Assembly: GCA_003695205.1 (NCBI GenBank)
Contig: RFIO01000264.1
Coordinates: 1-7,401 of the forward strand
Length of the DNA: 7,401 nt
Source: Deltaproteobacteria bacterium
GTDB lineage: Bacteria > Desulfobacterota > Desulfuromonadia > Desulfuromonadales > Geothermobacteraceae
Reading direction: 5' to 3'
This document shows positions 1 to 5,851 of this stretch, one piece after another. A model generated the notes under the pieces. It was not told the DNA's origin. It saw only the letters and a program-made list of their open reading frames with translations, and made no database searches. The position numbers were made by a program, and so were the translations under genes. Position 1 is the first letter of the stretch. Every line of letters starts with the position of its first letter.

Positions 1-230
1 GTGACCGGCAGGGCCGATTCCCTGCTTTGGCGACGATTTTCGATTCTGACCAGCGTTTTTTGGCGGGTAATGGTCTCGATCCGGGCACGGGCAATCTGGC
101 CGAGCCCATCAAGCAATTCGATCTGGTCCCCGGGTTTCAGGCGCAGAACCCTGAAGTGCCGGCATATGTCGTCGGGCAGATTCACCTGCTCCTCGGCCAG
201 CAGGCTCGGAGCGATGAAGAAACGACGCAC
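1..230 (-). CDS. rsmE: 16S rRNA m3U1498 methyltransferase RsmE, N-terminal part (cut by window edge)
   Basis: RsmE methylates N3 of U1498 in 16S rRNA of the small ribosomal subunit, using S-adenosylmethionine. Only the first 76 codons are inside the window. They encode the N-terminal PUA-like RNA-binding domain: the opening MRRFFIAPSLL is typical of the family, followed by CRHFRVLRLKPGDQIELLDG (residues about 24-43), which matches the family's HxxRVLRLKxGDxxxxxDG signature. The SPOUT methyltransferase domain with the knotted SAM site lies beyond the edge. The GTG start is set by a perfect AGGAGG (238-243) seven bases upstream, and only two bases separate it from the prmA stop codon, so the two genes are very likely co-transcribed and perhaps translationally coupled. 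The identification rests on family memory of the N-terminal motifs and on the common prmA-rsmE neighbourhood. Confidence 0.88.
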   Translation of the reverse strand, partial: MRRFFIAPSLLAEEQVNLPDDICRHFRVLRLKPGDQIELLDGLGQIARARIETITRQKTLVRIENRRQSRESALPV

Positions 231-232
231 GT

Positions 233-1129
233 TCAGGCCTCCTGGTAAGTCAGGCATGCCCATTCATCCAGCAACGTCACCTGGGCAGCCAGCGGGAAGA
301 GGGGATCGAACGTGCGCCGTACCAGGTCAACCTTCTCGGCGAGGATGCCCGACAGGACCAGGTGTCCACCCGGCCGCAGGTGGTCGATCAGCTGGCCGGC
401 CAGGCGGATGTTCTCCTCGGCCAGGATGTTGGCGATGACCAGGTCGAACCGGCCCGGTATTTCCGACAGTGGTTCGTCGGTGATGACAACCCGGTCAACG
501 ACGCCGTTGAGCTGCGCGTTTTCCTTTGCGGTTGCGCAGGCCTGGGCATCGATGTCGCAGCCAATCACTCTCTCGGCGCCGAGCAGAGCGGCGGCGACAG
601 CCAGGATGCCGGAGCCGGTGCCGACGTCGAGAACACTGTCGGCCTGTTCCGGAACCAGCTCGGCAACCGCCTGCAGGCAGAGGCGCGTCGTGCCGTGGCT
701 GCCGGTACCGAAGGCCATGCCCGGATCAATGGTCAGCAGGGCCTGCTCCGGATCGGGTTCAGTCGGATCCCAGGTGGGACGGATGAGTAGCCGGCCGATG
801 GTGAAGGGCCGGAAATGCTGTTTCCACCCTTCGGCCCAGTCCTGGGCGCCGACCAGCCGGCTTTCAATGTCCGGAACCGGGTCGAGCCAGCCTCCGGCGA
901 GCATCGCGCCGATTTCGGTCACCAGCTCCTTTTCTTCCCGGTTCTGAAAGTAGGCCTTCAGAACCTGGGGGCCGGTCTCCGGTTCGTCGGGATCGGGGGG
1001 GACGAAGGTGTCAAGGGGACGTTCGGCGGTGACAACCCCGCCGGCACCCAGGGCGAAGAGGAGGGCGCTGACAGTGTCGGTCTGGTCCGCCGGAACCGTC
1101 AGCCTGATTTCGATCCAGTCACTGTTCAT
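233..1129 (-). CDS. prmA: Ribosomal protein L11 methyltransferase PrmA
   Basis: PrmA trimethylates ribosomal protein L11 with SAM as donor; it is a cytoplasmic class I methyltransferase. The chosen 298-residue protein matches the family length (about 290-300). Residues 1-65 form the small N-terminal L11-binding domain (WIEIRLTVP near the start). The linker motif QDWAEGWKQHF is at 96-106. The family signature DPGMAFGTGSHGTT is at 135-148. The SAM-binding loop DVGTGSGILA is at 168-177, with the acidic CDID at 191-194 after strand 2. NIL at 234-236 and SGIL at 260-263 complete the fold. The reading frame stays open another 55 codons upstream, but MNSDWIEI aligns with family starts and the extension has no family resemblance. 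No good Shine-Dalgarno precedes this ATG. rsmE follows after two bases. PrmA is normally dispensable for growth, so its regulation is usually that of a housekeeping gene. Confidence 0.96.
   Translation of the reverse strand: MNSDWIEIRLTVPADQTDTVSALLFALGAGGVVTAERPLDTFVPPDPDEPETGPQVLKAYFQNREEKELVTEIGAMLAGGWLDPVPDIESRLVGAQDWAEGWKQHFRPFTIGRLLIRPTWDPTEPDPEQALLTIDPGMAFGTGSHGTTRLCLQAVAELVPEQADSVLDVGTGSGILAVAAALLGAERVIGCDIDAQACATAKENAQLNGVVDRVVITDEPLSEIPGRFDLVIANILAEENIRLAGQLIDHLRPGGHLVLSGILAEKVDLVRRTFDPLFPLAAQVTLLDEWACLTYQEA
238..243 (-). promoter_or_regulatory. Shine-Dalgarno of rsmE
   Basis: AGGAGG on the minus strand, seven bases before the GTG start of rsmE (228-230). It lies inside the last codons of prmA, which fits coupled translation of the pair. 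It decides the non-ATG start. Confidence 0.8.
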
Positions 1130-1138
1130 GGCGCATCT

Positions 1139-1166
1139 ATTAGCAGATGGACCGAACCTCTGGCAA
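1139..1166 (-). promoter_or_regulatory. Candidate sigma-70 promoter of prmA-rsmE
   Basis: On the minus strand, TTGCCA (1161-1166; 5 of 6 to TTGACA) is followed after 16 bases by GCTAAT (1139-1144; 4 of 6 to TATAAT). Transcription would begin near 1132, only about three bases before the prmA ATG at 1127-1129. That would give an almost leaderless mRNA, and it agrees with the absence of a clear Shine-Dalgarno. Found by eye only. A promoter farther upstream in the same AT-rich spacer is equally possible. Confidence 0.3.
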
Positions 1167-1174
1167 TGCGAACC

Positions 1175-1204
1175 TTGACAGCGGACGTGGATGGGGCGTA
1201 TTTG
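1175..1204 (+). promoter_or_regulatory. Candidate distal sigma-70 promoter toward ppsR
   Basis: A perfect TTGACA (1175-1180) is followed after 18 bases by TATTTG (1199-1204), a poor -10. If used, ppsR would have a leader of roughly 125 bases. The -35 match is strong but the -10 match is weak, so confidence is low. Confidence 0.25.
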
Positions 1205-1283
1205 TTGTATGTTTGTTAATGAGCCAGTCCCATAATTGGTAAAAATTGTCGCGGACTTTGTCGAAAAAAGATCGTCGCCTGGC

Positions 1284-1311
1284 TTGCGTATCATTAAAAT
1301 ACGGCTATTCT
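1284..1311 (+). promoter_or_regulatory. Candidate proximal sigma-70 promoter of ppsR
   Basis: TTGCGT (1284-1289) and TATTCT (1306-1311; 4 of 6 to TATAAT) are spaced by 16 bases, inside the AT-rich part of the spacer. Transcription would begin near 1318, giving a leader of about 18-24 bases before ppsR. Judged by eye. It is the better placed of the two candidates for this gene. Confidence 0.35.
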
Positions 1312-1331
1312 CATTCTCATGATAGGGCCGT

Positions 1332-1336
1332 AAGGA
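1332..1336 (+). promoter_or_regulatory. Possible Shine-Dalgarno deciding the ppsR start
   Basis: AAGGA lies five bases before GTG 1342 but directly abuts and overlaps ATG 1336, too close to serve that ATG. It therefore favours the GTG, two codons further in. The weaker AGGG at 1324-1327 could serve the ATG. The two proteins would differ by two residues only. Confidence 0.4.
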
Positions 1337-2148
1337 TGGACGTGCCGGGACGCAAACATATCTTTCTGTTGTCGGATGCGACCGGCGAAACGGCCGAGAA
1401 GATGACCCTGGCCGCCCTTTCGCAGTTTGAACGCGAGCATCCTCGTCTGGTCCGGGTTGCCAACGTACGCAACAAGAGCCAGATCTATCAGGCCCTTGAC
1501 GACGCCCTGCAGCAGCGGGGCCTGGTGGTTTATACCATCGTCAACCGTGAGCTGGTTCGACTGGTGCGTGATGAATGTGATGCCCTCGGGCTGCCGGCCA
1601 TCGATCTTCTGAGTCCGCTGCTGAGCCGGCTGGCCGCCTATTTCGGTCGTTCGCCCGATCAGACGCCCGGGCTGCTGCACGGAGTGGACGAGGACTACTT
1701 TCGTCGCATCGAGGCGATGGAGTTTACGGTCAAGCACGACGACGGTCAGGAAGTGCGCCACCTGGACCAGGCCGATATCGTTCTGGTCGGGGTGTCTCGC
1801 ACCAGCAAGACTCCGCTGTCGATCTACCTGTCGCACCGGGGCTGGAAGGTGGCCAACGTACCACTGGTGCCAGGAGTTGACCCTCCATCGGAGCTGCTGC
1901 AGGTCGATCCGGGCAAGGTCGCCGGTCTGGTGATCGATCCGCAGCGGCTGGTGGAGATTCGGGCGGCCCGCATGCGCAATCTCGGGCAGGACCCGAAACT
2001 GGCCTACGCCGACTATGACAGGGTGGAAGAGGAGATCCGTTTTTCGAGAGCCCTGTTCCGGCGGCAACCCTGGATACAGGTTGACGTGACCGGCAAGGCG
2101 GTCGAGGAAACCGCCAACGAAGTTCTCGTCAAGCTCGGGCTGAAGTGA
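1336..2148 (+). CDS. ppsR: PEP synthase / pyruvate phosphate dikinase regulatory protein (DUF299 kinase-pyrophosphorylase)
   Basis: This family inactivates PEP synthase or pyruvate phosphate dikinase by ADP-dependent phosphorylation of a threonine next to the catalytic His. It reactivates them by Pi-dependent dephosphorylation that releases pyrophosphate, so it sets flux between pyruvate and PEP. The 270-residue product matches family length. The N-terminal signature FLLSDATGETAEK is at residues 10-22. The nucleotide-binding P-loop GVSRTSKTP is at 152-160, followed by LSIYLSHRGWKVANVPLVPG. The C-terminal ETANEVL is also usual. Which target enzyme is used cannot be told here, because neither ppsA nor ppdK lies nearby. 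The start is ambiguous: ATG 1336 has only a weak AGGG (1324-1327) behind it, while GTG 1342 (268 residues) has AAGGA at 1332-1336 at good spacing. The gene is divergent from prmA and followed, after 74 bases, by a two-component operon. Confidence 0.93.
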   Translation: MDVPGRKHIFLLSDATGETAEKMTLAALSQFEREHPRLVRVANVRNKSQIYQALDDALQQRGLVVYTIVNRELVRLVRDECDALGLPAIDLLSPLLSRLAAYFGRSPDQTPGLLHGVDEDYFRRIEAMEFTVKHDDGQEVRHLDQADIVLVGVSRTSKTPLSIYLSHRGWKVANVPLVPGVDPPSELLQVDPGKVAGLVIDPQRLVEIRAARMRNLGQDPKLAYADYDRVEEEIRFSRALFRRQPWIQVDVTGKAVEETANEVLVKLGLK

Positions 2149-2155
2149 GGCTTGT

Positions 2156-2173
2156 CCCCGGTCTCGATCGGGG
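2156..2173 (+). other. Short GC hairpin after ppsR
   Basis: CCCCGGT and ATCGGGG can pair as a 7-bp stem (one G-U) around a CTCG loop, eight bases after the ppsR stop. No T-tract follows directly, since the nearest T-run is about 20 bases on. It is at best a weak or factor-assisted terminator, or an mRNA 3' end stabiliser, between ppsR and the regulator gene. Confidence 0.25.
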
Positions 2174-2193
2174 CTGAAGGATTCCGGCTGTTA

Positions 2194-2213
2194 TTTTCGC
2201 AGACGAAAAGGAG
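2194..2213 (+). promoter_or_regulatory. Inverted repeat overlapping the Shine-Dalgarno of the OmpR-type regulator
   Basis: TTTTCG (2194-2199) and CGAAAA (2204-2209) form a perfect 6-bp inverted repeat around a CAGA loop. The right arm runs into the Shine-Dalgarno AAGGAG (2208-2213), which sits nine bases before ATG 2223. As RNA it would partly cover the ribosome-binding site; as DNA it could be a small operator. The Shine-Dalgarno is clear. A regulatory role for the repeat is speculation. Confidence 0.4.
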
Positions 2214-2222
2214 AATGGATCG

Positions 2223-2903
2223 ATGAGTGCACGTATTCTGGTCGTTGAAGATGAAAAGAAGGTTGCCAGCTTCATCAAGCGCGGACTTGAGGAGGAAGGT
2301 TTTGTCGTCGAACTGGCGGCCGATGGCGAGGAGGGGCTCAGCCTGGCGACGGAGAAGAAGTTCGATGTCGTGCTGATGGACCTGATGCTGCCCAAGCGCG
2401 ATGGTCTCGAAGTTATCCGCGAGATGCGCCAGCGTGATATCCTGACCCCGGTCCTCTGTCTGACGGCCAAGGATACCGTCGAGGACATCGTTTCCGGCCT
2501 GGACTCGGGCAGCGACGACTATCTGACCAAGCCCTTCGCCTTCGCGGAATTGCTGGCCCGGGTGAGGGCCCTGCTGCGGCGCGGAAGCCAGGACCGTGGT
2601 GCCGAGCTGACCTACGCCGACCTGCGCCTTGACCCGGTGACCCACAAGGTCTGGCGTTCCGACAAGGAGATCGACCTGACGGCCAAGGAATATGCCCTGC
2701 TCGAATATTTTATGCGCAACGCCGAACAGGTGCTGACCCGGACCATGATTGCCGAGCATGTCTGGGATTACACCTTTGACTCCTTTACCAATATCATTGA
2801 TGTCTATGTCAACTATCTGCGCAAGAAGATCGACCGTGACTATGACGTCAAGCTGATCCACACCGTACGTGGTGTGGGTTACGTTCTGCGCAAGGGGGAC
2901 TGA
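2223..2903 (+). CDS. OmpR/PhoB-family response regulator, DNA-binding
   Basis: A cytoplasmic transcription factor of 226 residues, the usual length for the family. The receiver domain spans about 1-118. It has the acidic pocket E9-D10-E11, phosphoacceptor D53 (in LMDLMLP), switch T81 (CLTAKD) and conserved K103 (LTKPF). The winged-helix domain covers about 128-224: LTAKEYALLEYF at 152-163, the recognition region around DSFTNIIDVYVNYLRKKID (186-204), and the wing IHTVRGVGYVLR at 212-223. All active-site residues are present, so it should be phosphorylatable. The style is close to CusR/CopR-like regulators often paired with heavy-metal-type sensors, but the regulon cannot be read from sequence. 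The kinase gene begins five bases after its stop, so the two form an operon and are presumably cognate. The start is backed by AAGGAG nine bases upstream. Confidence 0.95.
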   Translation: MSARILVVEDEKKVASFIKRGLEEEGFVVELAADGEEGLSLATEKKFDVVLMDLMLPKRDGLEVIREMRQRDILTPVLCLTAKDTVEDIVSGLDSGSDDYLTKPFAFAELLARVRALLRRGSQDRGAELTYADLRLDPVTHKVWRSDKEIDLTAKEYALLEYFMRNAEQVLTRTMIAEHVWDYTFDSFTNIIDVYVNYLRKKIDRDYDVKLIHTVRGVGYVLRKGD

Positions 2904-2908
2904 TCTTT

Positions 2909-4369
2909 TTGCTGAAATCCCTCCGGTTTCGCCTCACCTTCTGGTTCGTCGTTTCGCTGGCCGTCGTTCAGGCGGCCAGCGGTTTTCTGTGGCACTGGTA
3001 TCTCGAGACCGAACTCGAGCGTCAGTTGCAGGAGCGGTTGCGCCTGGTGTCACAGGATGTCGTGGATTTTCTCTCTGCGGACATGGTTGGCGCGGGGCGT
3101 CTGTCCCCGGCCGACTGCCGCAACCTGAACCGCTTTCTGCGCAAGCGCAACTGGAACGAACTGATCTCCATTCGCAGCCGCTTCGGCACCGTGGTCTGCC
3201 GGTCCGACAATCTGGGCGGATCGACCCTGCCGATTACCCGGTCGGGTCGTGAGACGCTCAGGCAGGGAGGAGAGCGGTTCGATCGTCTCCAGGCGCAGCC
3301 TTTTCTGCGCCATATCCTTATCAGCAGGCAGATGCGTCTTCCCGGTGCCAACGGCCCACTGCTGCTGCAGGTGGCGGCCGACACCGATCCTGGACTTGGG
3401 CCGCTGGAGCAGTTGCGCATCATGCTGTTCACCCTCAGCCCGCTGGCCCTGCTCGCCGTTGCGGTCGGCGGCTGGCTGATCGCCGGCCGTGCCCTGGTGC
3501 CGGTGACGCGCATGGCGCGGGCCATGCGTGATGTCCGGGCCGACAACCTGCGCCGGCGTCTGCCTGTGCCGGACAGTGGCGACGAACTGACCGAACTGGC
3601 CGAGAGTTTCAACGCCATGCTTGAACGGCTGGAAGATTCCTTCCGGCGCATCCGCCAGTTCTCGGGTGATGCCTCTCACGAACTGCGAACCCCGCTGACT
3701 ATCCTCAAGGGGGAGACTGAGGTGGCGCTGCGCTGGGCAAAATCGGTGGAGGAGTTCCGTGATGTCGTGGCCTCCAACCTGGAGGAAATCCAGCGCATGG
3801 AGCGGATCATCGACAATCTGCTGCTCCTGTCCAAGAGCGACAGCGGCGAACTGCCGTTGGAGATAAAGCCCTTCAGCCTTTCGGACCTGGTGCAGGCAAC
3901 CTTTCTGCAGATGCGGCCACAGGCGGAAGAGCGCGGCCTGGTGCTCAGTTTCGATTTCGATGTCGACCGGGAGGTGGTCATTCAGGGGGACGAACTGCGT
4001 CTGCGGCAGATGCTTCTCAATCTGGTCACCAACGCCGTCAAATACACGCCCGAAGGCGGACAGGTCGAAATCTACCTGTCGGTACAGCAGGAACAGGCGG
4101 TCCTGACCGTTTCCGATACCGGTATCGGTATCGCTACCGAGCATCTGCCGCATATCTTTGACCGATTCTACCGGACCGACCAGGCTCGAAACCGTGAAGA
4201 GGGGGGGGCCGGGCTCGGCCTGGCGATCGTCAAGTGGGTGGTCGAAGCGCACGACGGCCGCATCGAGGTGGCATCGACCCCGAACCAGGGGACCCGGTTC
4301 ACCGTCCACCTGCCGCTCGGTGGCCCGGAACAGGTTCGGCGCCGGGCGGTGCGAGGCGAGGTTGCCTGA
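2909..4369 (+). CDS. Membrane sensor histidine kinase (HAMP-HisKA-HATPase_c), partner of the OmpR-type regulator
   Basis: A 486-residue inner-membrane kinase that should autophosphorylate on His and pass phosphate to the preceding regulator. TM1 is at about 10-30, a periplasmic sensor of about 140 residues at 31-169, TM2 at about 171-193, and HAMP at about 194-246. In HisKA, H257 lies in SGDASHELRTPLT. The catalytic domain has the N-box N375 (NLVTNAVKYTPEGG), G1 box DTGIG at 403-407, F box HIFDRFYR at 415-422 and G2 box GAGLGLA at 433-439. Nothing essential is missing. HAMP and HisKA resemble heavy-metal (CusS-like) sensor kinases; the ligand itself is unknown. The periplasmic domain has just two cysteines, C70 and C97. 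Translation probably starts at TTG 2909 (no nearby ATG), with AAGGGGG at 2892-2898 inside the end of the regulator gene. CTG 2912 is an alternative. An eight-G run encodes part of the G2-box region. Confidence 0.94.
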   Translation: MLKSLRFRLTFWFVVSLAVVQAASGFLWHWYLETELERQLQERLRLVSQDVVDFLSADMVGAGRLSPADCRNLNRFLRKRNWNELISIRSRFGTVVCRSDNLGGSTLPITRSGRETLRQGGERFDRLQAQPFLRHILISRQMRLPGANGPLLLQVAADTDPGLGPLEQLRIMLFTLSPLALLAVAVGGWLIAGRALVPVTRMARAMRDVRADNLRRRLPVPDSGDELTELAESFNAMLERLEDSFRRIRQFSGDASHELRTPLTILKGETEVALRWAKSVEEFRDVVASNLEEIQRMERIIDNLLLLSKSDSGELPLEIKPFSLSDLVQATFLQMRPQAEERGLVLSFDFDVDREVVIQGDELRLRQMLLNLVTNAVKYTPEGGQVEIYLSVQQEQAVLTVSDTGIGIATEHLPHIFDRFYRTDQARNREEGGAGLGLAIVKWVVEAHDGRIEVASTPNQGTRFTVHLPLGGPEQVRRRAVRGEVA

Positions 4370-4471
4370 GGTGGGCTGTCGACCCCGGGATGGTGGCAAA
4401 AGGCCGGAATCCCTGTCGAATTGCGCGTTCGCACAGTGGCGCTCTCCTGTCGCTGTGATATGAGTTGATAT
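4370..4471 (+). other. Spacer between the two two-component systems
   Basis: 102 bases separate the first kinase from the second. I found no strong sigma-70 promoter and no terminator with a T-tract, so read-through from the upstream operon cannot be excluded. Its only clear structure is the hairpin at 4432-4457. The motif TGATAT occurs twice (4456-4461 and 4466-4471), the second copy abutting the ATG. Confidence 0.55.
4432..4457 (+). other. Predicted RNA hairpin ahead of the HisKA_3 kinase start
   Basis: CACAGTGGCG (4432-4441) can pair along its full length with TGTCGCTGTG (4448-4457), a 10-bp stem with three G-U pairs around a CTCTCC loop. It ends 14 bases before ATG 4472. No T-run follows, so it is not a standard terminator. 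It could be a leader structure acting on translation, or chance. Confidence 0.35.
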
Positions 4472-5842
4472 ATGCGCCTGGCCCTGAAACACCAGATTCT
4501 GCTGGCACCAGCCGTCGTGCTGCTGCTGATGAGCCTGCTGCTCGGCTTTCTGCAGTACACCTACTGGGATCTGTCCATCAAGCGCCAGGCAACCCGAAAG
4601 CTCGGCAGCCTTTTCATCGCCCTTGCCGAGGCCAACCTGGCCAGCCAGCGCATGCAGGCCCTGGCGATCCGCTTCAGCCGCATGGAGGTTGTGGAGGTCG
4701 GCCGCCTGGAGGAGATGGCCGAGCTGCATCGCCACCTGGCCGGCGCGACCGATCGTATCCTGCAACTGGTCACCCTGTCGGACCAGACCCGCAAGACCTG
4801 GATCGCCGCGGTCGACGACCTGAACCCTGAACAGGGGTTCGACAGTCAGCGGTTTGTCGACGCCCTGGGGCGTCTGCGGCCCGAGCTGGAGAAGCTTTCC
4901 GAACTGATCGAAAACGAGCGCGAGCGCCTGAGGGAGATACACAGCCAGGACATCGACGCCCTGGTGGCGCGCACCACCTTTGTTTCCATCATCGTTCTTG
5001 GCTTTTCCATTTTGCTGGGCATCTTTCTCTCCCTTGCCCTGGCGCGCCGCATCCTGCGCCGTATCCAGTCCCTGTCCGAGAGTGCCGGACGCATAGCGCG
5101 CGGCGATCTCGAACCGCCGCCGGCCCCCGTTGAGATCCGTGATGAACTCGATGCCCTGGCCCTGTCGATCAATCACATGACCGAACAGCTCATTCGGGTG
5201 GTCGGAACCGAAAAACTGCTTGAAGGGGCCGAGGAGGAACGGCGGCGCATTGCCATGGATATTCATGACCAGACCCTGGCGGACCTGTCATCGGTGCTGC
5301 GCGGCCTGCAGGAACTGGAGAGCAGCTCGGACGGCAAGCGGCTCGGTCAGCTGCAGGAGGAGCTGCAACGCACCATCTCCAGCCTGCGCGAGGTGATGAA
5401 CAACCTGCACCCGCAGAGTCTTGAAATCCTGGGGCTTGGCCCCACCCTGGAAGCGCACGTCGAAAAGCTGCAAGACAAGAGTGATGACCTGAAATACCAT
5501 TGCTACATTCAGCCGGAGCTGCAGGAGCTCAAGCTGCCGCGCCTCGTGAGCCTGACCCTCTACCGGGTGGCGGTCGAGGCCCTGCACAACGTGGTCAAGC
5601 ACGCGCGCGCCAGCCGCTGTGAAATTTCGCTGGAGAAGCAGGGCAACCGTCTGCTGCTGGTGGTCGAGGACAACGGTCTCGGAATGCCCGGCCGGACAGA
5701 CGGCCAGGGACGGGGACTCAACAACATTCGTGAGCGGGCCCGTGCCATAGGAGCCAGGGTCGACTGGAAACCGTCCCGGTTTTCCTCCGGCACCCGGTTC
5801 GAACTGCTGCTGCCGCTGTCGGCCGCGGGCCCGAACACCTGA
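4472..5842 (+). CDS. Membrane sensor histidine kinase, HisKA_3 (NarX/DegS-like) class
   Basis: A 456-residue inner-membrane kinase of the class that partners NarL/LuxR-type regulators. TM1 is at about 8-28. An extracytoplasmic region at about 30-167 is mostly charged, Leu-rich and predicted helical, with no cysteines, suggesting a helical-bundle sensor. TM2 is at about 169-190, followed by a HAMP-like linker to about 243. HisKA_3 carries H265 in EERRRIAMDIHDQTLADLSS (255-274) and the later ISSLREVMNNLHPQSLEILG. The ATPase domain has N373 (ALHNVVKHARA), the G1 box DNGLG at 400-404 and the G2 box GQGRGLNNIRERA at 411-423. All catalytic residues are present. ATG 4472 is the first reasonable start and the hydrophobic segment follows at once, but there is no clear Shine-Dalgarno. 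The response regulator gene begins nine bases downstream. The signal is unknown. Confidence 0.93.
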   Translation: MRLALKHQILLAPAVVLLLMSLLLGFLQYTYWDLSIKRQATRKLGSLFIALAEANLASQRMQALAIRFSRMEVVEVGRLEEMAELHRHLAGATDRILQLVTLSDQTRKTWIAAVDDLNPEQGFDSQRFVDALGRLRPELEKLSELIENERERLREIHSQDIDALVARTTFVSIIVLGFSILLGIFLSLALARRILRRIQSLSESAGRIARGDLEPPPAPVEIRDELDALALSINHMTEQLIRVVGTEKLLEGAEEERRRIAMDIHDQTLADLSSVLRGLQELESSSDGKRLGQLQEELQRTISSLREVMNNLHPQSLEILGLGPTLEAHVEKLQDKSDDLKYHCYIQPELQELKLPRLVSLTLYRVAVEALHNVVKHARASRCEISLEKQGNRLLLVVEDNGLGMPGRTDGQGRGLNNIRERARAIGARVDWKPSRFSSGTRFELLLPLSAAGPNT

Positions 5843-5851
5843 GAGGTGACC

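Larger units (their letters stand above)
1130..1335. other. Divergent intergenic region between prmA and ppsR
   Basis: A spacer of about 206 bp, visibly more AT-rich than its flanks (especially 1195-1320), shared by the divergent prmA and ppsR genes. It must hold promoters for both. I see no convincing small ORF or RNA gene in it. Minor internal features: TTGTCG occurs twice 11 bases apart (near 1246 and 1257), and the hexamer ATTCTC is repeated in tandem at 1307-1318 just upstream of ppsR. Neither repeat is long enough to name as an operator. Confidence 0.7.

Noticed and set aside
312..947. Plus-strand open frames opposite prmA
   Set aside because: prmA has all its family motifs on the minus strand. 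The plus-strand translations are low-complexity Ser/Arg/Pro-rich sequences.
1130..1294. N-terminal extension of prmA by 55 codons
   Set aside because: The extension has no resemblance to PrmA, crosses the AT-rich divergent spacer with promoter-like sequences, and the internal Met gives the normal family length.
1307..1320. Tandem ATTCTC repeat upstream of ppsR
   Set aside because: Only two copies of six bases in an AT-rich spacer. Too short to claim as an operator or repeat element.
1246..1335. Upstream extension of ppsR by 30 codons (start at 1246)
   Set aside because: This would run through the candidate -35/-10 and the AT-rich spacer. Family proteins begin just before the FLLSDATGE motif, as with the chosen start.
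2013..2861. Antisense open frame of 282 codons opposite the OmpR-type regulator and the end of ppsR
   Set aside because: It overlaps genes with clear catalytic motifs, has no recognisable domain and no ribosome-binding site that stands out. It is a shadow frame.
3050..5266. Very long antisense open frame (738 codons) across the first kinase, the spacer and the second kinase
   Set aside because: It lies opposite two genes with full sets of kinase motifs. The translation is Gln/His/Gly-rich with no family motif, as expected for the complementary frame of GC-rich coding DNA.
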